From: Pteria penguin
Lineage: Eukaryota; Mollusca; Bivalvia; Pterioida; Pteriidae
NCBI GenBank assembly: GCA_035048485.1
Contig: CM068582.1
Location: forward strand, 37,095,596-37,159,595
Reading direction: 5' to 3'
Length of the DNA: 64,000 bases
This document shows positions 34,150 to 47,200 of this stretch, piece by piece. Under the pieces are notes generated by a model. It saw only the letters and a list, made by a program, of their open reading frames with translations. It ran no database searches and had not been told where the DNA came from. Position 1 is the stretch's first letter. Every line of letters begins with the position of its first letter. Made by a program: the position numbers and the translations under genes.

Positions 34150-37100
34150 GTGTGTGTGTGTGTGTGTGTCGGGGTTGGGGGGGGGGGGGTTACTAAACCA
34201 GTGAGAGACGTTTGTCAACATTTATCGCGGTGAATATTACTGATGGGGAAAATATTCATACGTGTGTAATACAAACAAGTTAAACTGTAACACTATGAAT
34301 ATCTGAATTAATCTATCTAAAGTACAGAGGTATTATTCCAGTCTAGGAAACAGGATTCATGATGTAGCAGATATAATGAAGTATGATTAAAACTTTTCAA
34401 AAGACATGAAAGTAAATACTAAGACTTTGGTACTCTGTCACTTCATGGGTACTTTTCTCTAAATATCATCACTGGTTTATGAGAAATTTACCCACCATGC
34501 AAAGGTATTAAGAATAAGGGTACTAAGAAGACAGAGTGTCTTCTATGAAAATTACGTGTCAAATATCCTCATCTCAGGTCATGATACCAAAAAAAAAAAC
34601 CCCGAAACAAACAAACAGAAACGAAATTTATCTTCAATATCTATATGGTAAGATGGACAAATGCGTCTCTCTACGAAAGTATTTTTATATCGGCCAGTTT
34701 CAATAGTTGGTATATCGAAATACCACTGGATGTACGATATTCATATTTAAGATTAAATTGCCCATTCGGTACTGGTGGTTTCAGCAAGAACAATTGCGAA
34801 TCCCTACTGGAATGAGATTAGGTGTCCTAAAAGAGTGAGCATCGCCTGCTGGCATGTTATACCCGTAACAAATGTTTCGTAGAGGCCTCTCGTGTCCTGT
34901 TGCAAAGTCATATAGGTAATTTGTCAGATCGTTAAAAGAATGTCACTGTTCACGATGTGTTCCAGAATATTATTTAATATTCTGGAAAGGGGAACTTCAG
35001 TGTGATGAAAGAGTTCACTGACAGAAAATTGCTTTCATTGATTGTACATAGATTTTGTTAAATGTGACTGTAGTATGACTTAACCATCTATGTGCTTATA
35101 CGTTGAACATTTATAAGACACATTTAATTCAGTTATAATTGAACATACATGTATATAAGCGTGATACTAACCTTTCTTTCACTAGAGCTATCAGGTATCT
35201 GTCTTTAAGTGCTCCATATGTCGTATATAATAATGTACACGTATTGAATAACTATGACTTTTGCCACAAAGCAAATAACGATTTTTGTGTCTCATTTGAA
35301 AAACAGAACCCATGGCTGTCTAAGGGGTTCGAACCGAAGTCATTAACACTTGATTAGAACGTGTTCAAAATATGCATGGAGCTAACTATATGCCAAGTTT
35401 AATTGTCTGTAAAAATTATTTTAGACACTATCCCTTAAATACGTGACAGATAGATTTCATTGGTCTAACAGATGTCCTCCACAACCTTATTCTATAGATT
35501 CCATTCATATATAATATTTACTCTTCTTTACTGTACTCTAAAATCCTTAAAAATAATAAAAGTTAAAAATTGCTAGCAGTATTTAGTAGACAATAATGCT
35601 TTCCCACTTTCTGACTATGCTAACGACAGTGTATTGCTAGATGATGCGTATCGATACCTTTAAAGCAGGGCTCTGATGGTCGACATATGTGTATGTAATT
35701 CTTATATCTATGTATGTTTAAAATGGCTGACGTCACGTAAATTACAGGTAAGAAAACATTATATAAGTTTACTAATACAGCAGTGTATACGAGGTACTTT
35801 AGTATCATTTAGTAGTATTTAGCAATATGAACAGTTCACAGATTCTTTGCTAAGTTCCTGCTGTAAATTCACCGACTCGTTTTACTGAATGTTAACATCT
35901 CAAACATCTGATGGTAGAGTACAAACTTTCTTCGTTGACTGGAATTTATGAGGAATTTGTGGCGACATTTGATGAATAATTATATGAATGATCCGAATGT
36001 GGCTTCTGTTCTGCTATAAGAATTATCTTCCTGATCAGGGATGAAGGACGTAGGAGATGAGGGCAGGGGGAACACGTAACCCCCCCCCTCCCTTTACTAT
36101 ATACTCACACGCACACACACTATTAAAAGTGAGGTGGGGGATTACGTAAGTTTGTGTCCCTCTCCTACTTTTTGCAGTACATTTACCTATCAATATGTAA
36201 TATTTATCGTGAGATCATTATATTATATATCATTTTTATTTGTTGGTTCCTCTCCGTCAGCGCAGTTACCCCGCTGCGCATGGATGATTCAAAATGGATA
36301 AAAGGAATAATCACGGAAACGTAGGAGCCCTCCTCAGAAAAAAAAATTGTATAAGGCTCTCTATCATATGTGACGTACTCTTATTGAGGTTTATCACATG
36401 ATTTTGAATGTATTCAATTTAAGACAGTGGTGATTCCCACCACAGGTCGTAGTTCCCACAGGTGGAATAACTTAAAATATTCAAAACGTGCAACGGTGAA
36501 CAAAATGTGGTCTGCAAGTAAGGTGATTTTCTATGCTAAGATAAAGATGCCAAGATGTGCACTTCAGTGCTTATTGTTTAAATTAAAGGTAAGGGTCGTA
36601 GGAGGCATTTCAAAAAGGGGGCTTTAATTTCGTCTCGTAACATGGAAAAAATCAGTCACAAAACTAGAGGACCGCCCTTCCCCCACTTGTCCGTATTCCT
36701 GCGGATCTGCAAGGGTTATATAGAACTGGAAACATCAGTGGCTTAAATTTACCTAAACAACAACATCGAATGGGGAAGTTGCATTATTTATAAGAGCATA
36801 AATTGCAGACAATAGACGATAAAATAGAGAATAGATCATGTCCTTATAGTCTTTAATACGCACGTATACCTATAGATAATAACCATATCTCTGCCATTAC
36901 TTACGCATCTTTTCTCACCATGTCATGTACTTCTGGGCAAACGGCAGGAGAATTATACAAGAGCATGAACTCATGTCTTCGTATTTGAGTCAAGCACGCT
37001 TTGATTTTGCATTGACATTATGTACCTCTTGGATAAATGTCATTTTATTCTTTCAGAAGTCCGTAACTTTTTTCAGATTCAGCGCCATTAAGTGGTATCC

Positions 37101-37370
37101 TTTTTAAACATTGCACTAAGCAAGCGTGGATCCCGGTGTCTGAACCCACACTGAGATTTGATAAAAAAAAACTTTTGTTTGTATGGCTGTTGTAAAATAC
37201 GGAAATTTGCATCAAAAGACACAGTAGAAACCAAAACTTTCTTTGGGATTCAAATCCCCTCCCTCCCTCGCAACAGGATCCGCACCTACCAAGTTATTGC
37301 CAACAACGGCCATCTTTGATACGGTAACAAGGGGCAGGGCAGTGTTGTAGTATTGTACTGAACTCCGGGT
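33180..37370. other. Intergenic stretch, no gene seen
   Basis: AT-rich. It contains a (GT)n/(TG)n run with a poly-G end at 34108-34190 and a perfect palindrome TTCCAGAATATT/AATATTCTGGAA centred near 34975. There is no splice-framed exon or transposon coding sequence that I can support. Confidence 0.5.
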
Positions 37371-37378
37371 CTGAGAAC

Positions 37379-37493
37379 CTGGTTTCGGTTCCGGCTGTCA
37401 GTTTTGATATCGGTTCCGGCTGTCAGTTTTGGTTTCGGTTCCGGCTGTCAGCTTTGGTTTCGGTTCCGGCTGTCAGCTTTGGTTTTTCTGTCT
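37379..37493. repeat. 28-bp tandem repeat, 4 copies
   Basis: Four copies of a unit containing TCGGTTCCGGCTGTCAGTTT followed by TGGTT, with minor changes. Confidence 0.9.
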
Positions 37494-37569
37494 CCCTGCC
37501 TGTCCTCCAAATGAGGTAATACTAACCAAAGCGGTATAGGATCCTCATTGCTTCCGTTGGATCTGTAGT

Positions 37570-37762
37570 GTAGATTGCATGATTGATTGATTATTGTTTT
37601 ACGTCACTCCACGGCTATTTCACGTATATGGCATAGAAATTTCTACCTTTGCAACGGACCCACCCGAAGCAGTGAGGGATTTTTACGTGCCATGCCTACC
37701 GTGACAAGGAACCTCGATTTTTACCGTCTCATCCGAAAGACAGAACACCGGTGTGGCCGGCA
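37570..37762 (-). mobile_element. V-SINE, 5'-truncated
   Basis: Minus-strand copy with tail (AATC)n, the body around GGGTGGGTCCGTTGCAAAGG and the core CTTTCGGATGAGACGGTAAA. The tRNA-like head is missing beyond GGCCACACC, as expected for an incompletely reverse-transcribed copy. Confidence 0.8.
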
Positions 37763-38902
37763 GTCAATGATTTTTCCCGCAGTATGGAACACTCTTCAGT
37801 GACGGTTAACAACGATGCTCTCCCCCTTTTTTATTTGTTTACCTTACAGGCGGTAACAAACTTTAGCTAGGGTCCGTGTCTTTTTACCCCATATCATATA
37901 TATCCTTCATGACGTCTTGGAGACATTTTGGGCTTTAGATTCAGAACCTTTTCCAAGTATCTCATACCCTGAATTGCTGTCAGACATAATTTTGGATGCG
38001 GAACCTTTTGCCTGTATATCTGCTACGGATTTTATCCAGCAGTGGGATTCTATATTCCACTGTATTAAGCAGTGCTTCCCACACAGATCTCAGCCATTAT
38101 CAATTACTATGGCCACCAATCGATAGCCCTACGCACATCCCCCTGGAAAATGTCTTCACAAATATATCGACTTTTCAGGCGGAATTATTCTTATAGGATT
38201 GTCATAATTTATTTAAAATAGTCAAAGCTTTACAGGTTGGTGTTGTAAACACTTAGTGACAGTGGAATTTCCTTGATCTTGTTCGGAAGAGAAAGGTAGG
38301 TGTAAGTGTCAAGTGTAAGTGTATGCTTTGATGACATGTCCTGTTACATTGACAGAATGATAGGTACATATATATACACCATATGGTCAGTTTTCACCGG
38401 CATATGTATGGCGCGCTATACAGCTAGATATCGGTATGATTGGTTTAAACAATATTTATTCAGATGAAATTATTTCGGATTATATAGTACATACAGAAAG
38501 ATTCAGGATTGAGCAACAAGGTAAACTTATATTAAGCTCGCACCTAATAAAGTAGTTACTGATGAATGAATTTGCTGGCCTTGTATAAAAATACATATAC
38601 TATATAAATGATATTGCTTAGACCATAAATTATAACATATGCTAAAGGTGAAAGATATCATATTTGAGAGGAGAGTGAGGTCAAGTCCGAGAAAAAAAAA
38701 TAGGTAGTGCAAGATGAGAATAGGGATTACAAACTATGGTGAAACCGAGAAGACAAAAACACATAATAATAATGTGTATATGTGTACCTATAAGTAAGAG
38801 CAATATTGATGTTGTTAATAAAATGATGGTGAAGCTATTTGCTAAGAACAGCTTAAATTATCATTTACAGAAATTTATAATTAACTTCAATGAAGTTTTG
38901 GA

Positions 38903-39172
38903 AGCCGGTGTGGCCTAGTGCATAAGGTGCTCGGCTCGTGACCGAGAGGTCCCGGGTTCGACTCCCGCCCTGTGCGCACCGGTGCTCTATCTTTCGGATG
39001 AGACAGTAAAAACCGAGGCCCCAAGTTACGGTTGGCGTGGCACTCTCACTGCTTCGGATGGGTCCGTTGCAAAGGTCTATATTTGTATGCAATGCATCAG
39101 GCAGATGCCGTCACCATATACGTGAAATAATCGTGGAGTGACGTAAAACAATAATCAATCAATCAATTAATT
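38903..39172 (+). mobile_element. V-SINE, full length, with 14-bp target duplication
   Basis: Head of the GTGCTCGGCTCGTGACC subtype, B-box-like GGGTTCGACTCC, core CTTTCGGATGAGACAGTAAA, body GCTTCGGATGGGTCCGTTGC and an AATC/AATT tail. AATGAAGTTTTGGA flanks it on both sides (38889-38902 and 39173-39186), which fixes the borders. Confidence 0.92.
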
Positions 39173-39286
39173 AATGAAGTTTTGGACAGCTAAGAATATG
39201 GATCTGTTGGCATCCTCGCTGTACGTAGGGCAACCTTTTGAAAGAATACCAGTATTCACATTAACAAATATAGTACTGATAGTGTT

Positions 39287-39289
<3 letters not shown>

Positions 39290-39321
<32 letters not shown>
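39290..39321. repeat. (CT)n microsatellite inside the LINE remnant
   Basis: About 16 CT units. Confidence 0.93.
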
Positions 39322-39324
<3 letters not shown>

Positions 39325-40130
39325 CATAAAGTGGACAATTCAAGAAGAAATGTTGTGTTGTTTCATTATGCCCACACTGACATAAAGGCGTGTCTGAAAG
39401 ATGATTTTTGAAGAGGTCAGAATTCAGAGAGCTACACCCAGTTCTAAGGCGTATTTTCTCTCACCAAAGGTGAAAAATTTTGGACTGATGGTTTATCCCT
39501 ATCTAAATAATTTCTAAGGAAATTAATTGAAACCAAAGATTTAATGCCTTCTGGTGGTGAATTCTAGTCACGTATAGTTTTTGGAAGAAAAGAGTTTTGG
39601 TGGTTGTTGGTGCTAGAAAAAGGTATTTGTATGTGATTTCCTGTTCTGGGTTCTTTGTGTCGCTTGATTAATATTTGTGGGTATTAGTGTATGCAGGTAG
39701 GAGGATGTTTCTTGTTTTATCATTTTGAAGAAAGTCATCAGTCTATGTCTGTATCTTCTACTTTGTATGCAGCAGGGAGACGGGAGTGGGGAAGGTCTTC
39801 ATGCATTTCGATGTCCCAGCAGTACTGAAAGTGAATTATGAAGTATTACACAAAAGAAGTAACAGCTGTCAAGGAAGCTGAACGGGGACAATTTCCACAT
39901 CTACATGTACGATATCGATATACTTATCGATCTGGATTAGAAAACTTTAACACATAAATAAAAAGTAGTAATCCGAAAATGAGTTTAAAACAGCAAAATA
40001 AAATAGTTACTTTATATATATAATGTTATATCAATCTTACTAAAACCATATCTGTATTCCGCTTTTCTCTTGGTCCCAATCCGCAATGGGACAAATAGAG
40101 AAGCGTAGTAAAGATGTGGGTTTTAATTAG

Positions 40131-40250
<120 letters not shown>

Positions 40251-40264
40251 TAGTATGTATTAGC

Positions 40265-41620
40265 TTTGATCTACGGTCGCTAAAGCATGCTAAATATGCT
40301 TCGGTCACTATACGCTAGATATGGTATACGCTCAATATATGCTAGCTGTAGTCTACGGTCACTATATGCTAGCTATGGTCTACGGTCACTGTTTGCTAGC
40401 TATGGTCTACGGTCACTATAACTATGGTCTTTGTTCACTATATGCTGGCTGTGGTCTACGTTAACTATATGCTAACTATGGTCTACGTTCACTATATGCT
40501 CGCCATTGTCTTTGTTCACTATATACTGGCTGTGGTCTACGTTAACTATATGCTAACTATGGTCTACGTTCATTATATGCTCGCTATTGTATTTGTTCAC
40601 TATATGCTGGCTGTGGTCTACGTTAACTATATGCTAACTATGGTCTACGTTCACTATATGCTCGCTATTGTCTTTGTTCACTATATGCTGGCTGTGGTCT
40701 ACGTTAACTATATGCTAACTATGGTCTACGCTCACTATATGCTCGTTATTGTCTTTGTTCACTATATGCTGGCTGTGGTCTACGTTAACTATATCCTAAC
40801 TATGATCTACGTTCACTATATGCTCGCTATGGTCTTTGTTCACTATATACTGGCTATGGTCTACGTTAACTATATGCTAACTATGGTCTACGTTCACTAT
40901 ATGCTCGCTATGGTCTTTGTTCACTATATACTGGCTATGGTCTACGTTAACTATATGCTAACTATGGTCTACGTTCACTATATGCTAGCTCTGGTCTATG
41001 TTCACTATATGCTGGCTATGGTCTACGTTAACTATATGCTAACTATGATCTACGTTCACTATATGTTAAGCCGGCGTGGCCTAGTGGTATCGCGCTGGAC
41101 TCCTAATTGGGAGGCCGGGGTTCGATTCCCGCTCTGGTCATGCCGGTGTCCTGTCTTTCGGATGAGACAGTAAAACCCGAGGCCCCGTGTCGTGGTATGC
41201 ATGGCACGTCAAAGATCCCTCACTGCTTCGGGTGGGTCCGTTGCAAAGGTCAAAATTTGTATGCCCGGCATCAGGCAGATGCCGTCACCATAAACATGAA
41301 ATATTCGTGGTGTGACGTAAAACAAAAAAAAAAATCAATCAATCACTATATGTTCGCTATTGTCTTTGTTCACTATATGCTGGCTGTGGTCTACGTTAAC
41401 TATATGCTAACTATGGTCTACGTTCACTATATGCTCGCTATGGTCTATGATCACCGTTTGCTAGCTATTGTCTTCGTTCATTATTTACTAGCTATATGGT
41501 CCACGGTCACTATATACTAGCTATGGTCTACGCTGATCGTCACTATACTTATGCTAGCATTGGTCAACGCTCACTACATGCTAATTATGATCTACGCTAT
41601 CTATTATGCTGGGTATGGCC
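40265..41620. repeat. 27-bp minisatellite with 81-bp higher-order repeat
   Basis: The basic unit GGTCTACGTTCACTATATGC plus TAGCTAT is repeated about 40 times. In the middle (about 40430-41060) three unit variants alternate to give an 81-bp higher-order repeat. Because 27 and 81 are multiples of three, a long frame stays open by chance; I do not call it a gene. A V-SINE interrupts it at 41068-41344. The edges are more diverged than the centre. Confidence 0.94.
41068..41344 (+). mobile_element. V-SINE, full length, inserted in the 27-bp minisatellite
   Basis: Nearly identical to the 15.0-kb copy, with head AAGCCGGCGTGGCCTAGTGG, core CTTTCGGATGAGACAGTAAA and tail A-run plus AATC units. A 10-bp target duplication ACTATATGTT flanks it (41058-41067, 41345-41354). 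Confidence 0.93.
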
Positions 41621-41624
41621 CTAA

Positions 41625-42085
41625 GGTTACTATAATTTTTCTATTTTCTGTGATCACGGCATGCTACCTTGGTCTAAACTTATTACATACTAATTATGGT
41701 GTATTCAGAAGGTGTTAACAATTCTTTATTGAAGTCACAGGTGTACATGTGTATTTTAAAGGAATTCAAATTTGCTTAAGGTGTAAATTCATATATGATT
41801 TTGTCAAACGCCAACATTGTGGTTATAACATTTTGCTACAAAAGAATTGCATTTAATTTAGACACATTTCACGCTTATGTTATAAAAGAGGTGTGAGACA
41901 AGCAGATATTTTGTTTTTAAAGTTTTTCTAAAGGGAAAAAAACTATTACTAGACATTGTTTTATAAAACGTAGATTATGGCGATCAGATCGACGGTTTTT
42001 CAAGATTATAACGATTTAAGATTGAAAGAATTGAGGCAGAGCATAATTTTCTTTAAATGCACTGTGTGTAGAAGTATTGCATATT
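41625..42085. other. Intergenic stretch upstream of the transporter gene
   Basis: No element or exon recognised. The promoter and 5' non-coding exon of the transporter could lie in this general region, but I could not place them. Confidence 0.4.
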
Positions 42086-42090
42086 ATACA

Positions 42091-42268
42091 TGGTTGGTTG
42101 GTTGGTTGATTGGTGTTTTACGTCGCTTTCAACAACATGTCAGTTATATCGCGACATGGAAGCAGGATGTTACCAACCTCTTAAACATAGTGGCGCAACC
42201 CGGGAATCGAACCCGGATCGTCGGCGCCGCAAGCCAAGCGCTTGACCACTACATCACGCCTGCCCCTA
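42091..42268 (-). mobile_element. tRNA-derived SINE, family B, best-preserved copy
   Basis: The minus-strand head GGGGCAGGCGTGATGTAGTG has CCGGGTTCGATTCCCGGG; the body and (AACC)n tail are complete. An imperfect duplication (ATATTATACATG / ATATTATGCATG) flanks it. It lies about 370 bp upstream of the transporter's first coding exon. Confidence 0.88.
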
Positions 42269-42638
42269 TATTATGCATGAACAAATTATATTCTGTAAAT
42301 GGGAGTATCATATTAGGTAATATTTCAATAAGGTGTAACATATGTGTAACAGCTGATGTGTGTGGTGATGAGATTTTAAACTTTGATGTTTTTATTCTTT
42401 TTTAATATATGCACTTCGGTTATGCTAGTTCTATTTGGGATTTGAAAGAGCAGGGAGGGGAGTCGGTGAATCGCACCAGATGATAAAATTTGTCAATTAA
42501 CCTTCCGTCCAGAGTTGGTGCCGTCATAGATGTGTTGTGGATTGTTAATGGCGTTACAAATCTGATTGTCCGTAGTCACATATTTCCTTGCTATCATTAT
42601 TTCTGATGAAGTATCTTTCAAGATATACTCTTTTTCAG

Positions 42639-42645
42639 GCTCAAG
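42639..42645 (+). other. Acceptor of the 5'-UTR intron and leader of the transporter exon
   Basis: CTTTTTCAG|GCTCAAG directly precedes the ATG at 42646. The pyrimidine tract and AG suggest an upstream non-coding exon. Confidence 0.6.
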
Positions 42646-44256
42646 ATGACAGGAAAAGTATTTAATAAACTTGGTGATTTTTGGAACGTTCTGAACCGGA
42701 AGAAAACAGTTACAGAGGATTTCTCGGATTCACAGTTGAAAAAATGTCTCAATACATTCGATCTTACTCTTCTTGGAATAGGTCATATGATCGGAGCTGG
42801 AATTTATGTTCTGACGGGTACAGTGGTGAAGGACCTAGCAGGACCAGCCGCCGTCCTGTCCTATGTATTTGCTGGAGTAGCTGCCATCTTGTCAGCCCTA
42901 TGTTATGCCGAGTTTGGTGCCCGTGTACCTAAAGCTGGATCCGCTTATTCCTACACTTACGTCACTCTGGGTGAATTCTGGGGTTTCATCATTGGTTGGA
43001 ACATCGTGTTAGAGCATTTACTTGGAGCTTCATCAGTCGCCAGGGCATGGAGCGGTGCCCTAGACTCTATTGTGAACGGTGTCATTCGGAACAGCACTCT
43101 TTCAAGCGTTGGCTACCTTAGCAAAGACAATCCGTGGTTGTCAGACTATCCGGATTTCGTGGCATTTTCTGCTACTGTTGCAGTGTTCATAATAATAGCT
43201 ACTGGTGCCAAATTTAGCATGCATTTTAATAATATCTTTACTACGATAAATTTGGTCGTTATAACGTTCCTGATCTGTGTTGGCTTCTACTTTGCAGACA
43301 AAAGTAACTGGACCAATCAAGGATTCTTCCCCATGGGCTTCGGTGGTACGTGGGCCGGAGCAGCAACCTGCTTCTACGCATATATTGGATTTGAGGGCGT
43401 AGCAGTTGCAAGCGAGGAAGCCAAAACCCCAGAAAAATCTGTTCCTATAGCAACGATATTTTCTCTAAGTGTCGTCACTGTACTTTATGTTTTAGTCACA
43501 TGCTCATTGACATTAATGATTCCGTATGACAAAGTAGACCCGACTGCTGCTTTTCCAATGGCGTTTGCCGAGGTCGGCGCCCAATGGGCGAAATATATCG
43601 TAGGAATAGGTACTTTGTTTGGAATAACAACATCGTTACTAGGATCTGCTTTTTCTTTGCCTAGATGCATTTATGCAATGGCTGACGATGGACTTCTTTT
43701 TCAAGTTTTTGCTTATGTTCATCCTAAGACCCAAACGCCAATTTGGGGTATATTCAGCTTTGGGCTTTTAGCTGCTCTTATGGCTTTACTTTTTGAAATA
43801 GAGACTTTAGTTGAATTCATGTCCATTGGAACCCTTCTGGCCTATACTATAGTGGCAGTCTCTGTTGTCATCCTACGGTATCTGCCAGTACATAAATGCC
43901 AGTTCAAACTGAAACCGGAAGAGATGCCAAATGACACCGATAATTTTGCAACCACAGAGAACAGTGCCATAATGAAAAAGTCAAAAAGTCACGACGATTT
44001 TGGACGACTGAAAGATAAATTAAGGCAAATACCGATTCTAAGGTCATTCAGTCCCGGTAATGCGGCACTGACCGCCATCTTTGTCATGCTATTGGCAATA
44101 ATTTGCTTCTGTGCTGTCCTGATCCATGGATTTTCCTACCTGCAGGAGGGACAGTGGTGGGCTATTATCCTGTGCATTCTGTTTGGAGGAATAATCATAC
44201 TCTGTTACCTTATAATGGTGGCACACGAGAAAAATGACGCATTCACAACATTCCAG
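42646..44256 (+). CDS. Transporter exon 1 (coding), residues 1-537
   Basis: A single 1,611-bp exon covering most membrane helices, ending TTCCAG|GTAAGT in phase 0. Read-through past the donor stops after four codons. Confidence 0.93.
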
Positions 44257-47200
44257 GTAAGTGGATGACACTTTTACTTGGAGTTGTTCCAATTTGTTTA
44301 GTTTCCTTTATTTTGTATTGAGTAAAACCTGACGTAAATTCAAGCACTTTGACCTGCTTTAAATTTCAGATACCTCTGGTGCCGCTTATACCCTGTTTGA
44401 GCATGTTCTGTAATATTACACTTATGATGAAGCTCAACTACCTCACTTGGATCCGACTGGCTATGTGGCTACTCCTAGGTAAGTATGACTCGAGTATTTC
44501 CTACTGGTGATATGTGACTACATCTCAGCATGTGTAAGTCATACAGTTCCGACTCGCTATGTGGCTACTCCTAGGTAAGTATGACTCGAGTATTTCCTAC
44601 TGGTGATATGTGACGACATCTCAGCATGTGTAAGTCATACAGTTCCGACTGGCTATGTGGCTACTCCTAGGTGAGTATGACTCGTGTATTTCCTACTGGT
44701 GATATGTGACTACTCAGTATCTGTAAGTCATGCAGTTCCGACTGGCTATGTGGCTACTCCTAGGTAAGTATGACTCGAATATTTCCTACTGGTGATATGT
44801 GACTACATCTCAGCATGTGTAAGTCATACAGTTCCGACTGGCTATGTGGCTACTCCTAGGTAAGTATGACTCGAATATTTCCTACTGGTGATATGTGACT
44901 ACATCTCAGCATGTGTAAGACATACAGTTCCGACTGGCTATGTGGCTACTCCTAGGCAAGTATGACTCGAATATTTCCTACTGGTGATATGTGACTACAT
45001 CTCAGCATGTGTAAGTCATACAGTTCCGACTGGCTATGTGGTTACTCCTAGGTGAGTATGACTCGTTAATTTCCTACTGGCGATATGTGACGACATCTCA
45101 GCATGTGTAAGACATGCAGTTCCGACTGGCTATGTGGCTACTCCTAGGTAAGCATGACTCATGTATTTCCTACTGGCGATATGCGACTACTCAGTATATG
45201 TAAGTCATGCAGTTCCGACTGGCTATGTGGCTACTCCTAGGTAGGTATGACTAGTGTATTTCCTACTGGCGATATCTGACGACATCTCAGCATGTGTAAG
45301 ACATACAGTTCTGACTGGCTATATGGCTACTCCTAGACAAGTATGACTCGTGTATTTCCTACTGGCAATATGTGACTACAACTCAGCATGTGGAAGACAT
45401 ACAGTTCCGACTGCCTATGTTGCTACTCCTAGGCAAGTATGACTTATGTATTTCCTACTGGTGATATGTGTCTACATCTCAGTATATGTAAGTCATGCAG
45501 TCCCGACTGGCTATATGGCTACTCCTAGGTAAGTATGACTCGTGTATTTCCTACTGGCGATATGTGACTACATCTCAGCATGTGTAAGTCACGCAGTCCC
45601 GACTGGCTATGTGGCTACTCCTAGGTGCGTATGACTCGTGTATTTCCTACTGGCGATATGTGTCTACATCTCAGTATGTGTAAGTCACGTAGTCCCGACT
45701 GGCTATGTGGCTACTCCTAGGTAAGTATGACTCGTGTATTTCCTACTGGTGATATGTGACTACATCTCAGCATGTGTAAGTCATACAGTTCTGACTGGCT
45801 ATGTGGCTACTCCTAGGTAAGTATGACTCGAATATTTCCTACTGGTGATATGTGACTACATCTCAGCATGTTTAAGTCATACAGTTCCGACTGGCTATGT
45901 GGCTACTCCTAGGTAAGTATGACTCGAATATTTCCTACTGGTGATATGTGACTACATCTCAGCATGTGTAAGTCATACAGTTCCGACTGGCTATGTGGCT
46001 ACTCCTAGGCAAGTATGACTCGAATATTTCCTACTGGTGATATGTGACTACATCTCAGCATGTGTAAGTCATACAGTTCCGACTGGCTATGTGGCTACTA
46101 TTAGGCAAGTATGACTCGAATATTTCCTACTGGTGATATGTGACTACATCTCAGCATGTGTAAGACATACAGTTTTGACTGGCTATGTGGCTACTCCTAG
46201 GTAAGTATGACTCGAATATTTCCTACTGGTGATATGTGACTACATCTCAGCATGTGTAAGTCATACAGTTCCGACTGGCTATGTGGCTACTCCTAGGTAA
46301 GTATGACTCGAATATTTCCTACTGCTGATATGTGACTACATCTCAGCATGTGTAAGTCATACAGTTCCGACTGGCTATGTGGCTACTCCTAGGTAAGTAT
46401 GACTCGAATATTTCCTACTGGTGATATGTGACTACATCTCAGCATGTGTAAGTCATACAGTTCCGACTGGCTATGTGGCTACTCCTAGGCAAGTATGACT
46501 CGAATATTTCCTACTGGTGATATGTGACTACATCTCAGCATGTGTAAGTCATACAGTTCCGACTGGCTATGTGGCTACTCCTAGGTGAGTATGACTCGTG
46601 TATTTCCTACTGGCGATATGTGACGACATCTCAGCATGTGTAAGACATGCAGTTCCGACTGGCTATGTGGCTACTCCTAGGTAAGCATGACTCATGTATT
46701 TCCTACTGGCGATATGCGACTACTCAGTATATGTAAGTCATGCAGTTCCGACTGGCTATGTGGCTACTCCTAGGTAGGTATGACCCGTGTATTTCCTACT
46801 GGCGATATGTGACGACATCTCAGCATGTGTAAGACATACAGTTCTGACTGGCTATATGGCTACTCCTAGACAAGTATGACTCGTGTATTTCCTACTGGCG
46901 ATATGTGACTACATCTCAGCATGTGGAAGACATACAGTTCCGACTGCCTATGTTGCTACTCCTAGGCAAGTATGACTTATGTATTTCCTACTGGTGATAT
47001 GTGTCTACATCTCAGTATATGTAAGTCATGCAGTCCCGACTGGCTATATGGCTACTCCTAGGTAAGTATGACTCGTGTATTTCCTACTGGCGATATGTGA
47101 CTACATCTCAGTATGTGTAAGTCACGCAGTCCCGACTGGCTATGTGGCTACTCCTAGGTGCGTATGACTCGTGTATTTCCTACTGGCGATATGTGTCTAC

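Larger units (their letters stand above)
38530..39836 (-). mobile_element. LINE (non-LTR retrotransposon) 3' remnant, interrupted by a V-SINE
   Basis: On the minus strand 39836-39175 can be read, with frame breaks, as the C-terminal end of a LINE reverse-transcriptase polyprotein. The clearest part is SSLNSDLFKNHL, then CQCGHNETTQHFFLNC, the cysteine/histidine cluster near the end of many LINE ORF2 proteins, and later GCPTYSEDANRSIFLAVQNF. The frame ends shortly after a V-SINE inserted at 38903-39172 with a 14-bp target duplication. The sequence down to about 38530 looks like its 3' UTR. It is 5'-truncated; a (GA)n run sits inside. Confidence 0.72.

Noticed and set aside
38903..39000. tRNA-like sequences with a B-box (here and at 15.0, 21.6, 41.1, 42.1 and 61.5 kb)
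   Set aside because: They are heads of SINEs joined to SINE bodies and tails, with mismatched stems; no stand-alone tRNA gene was found.
40424..41173. Long open frame encoding a monotonous hydrophobic repeat
   Set aside because: It is the 27-bp minisatellite read in a frame kept open by unit length, and it runs into a V-SINE. There is no domain or splice context.
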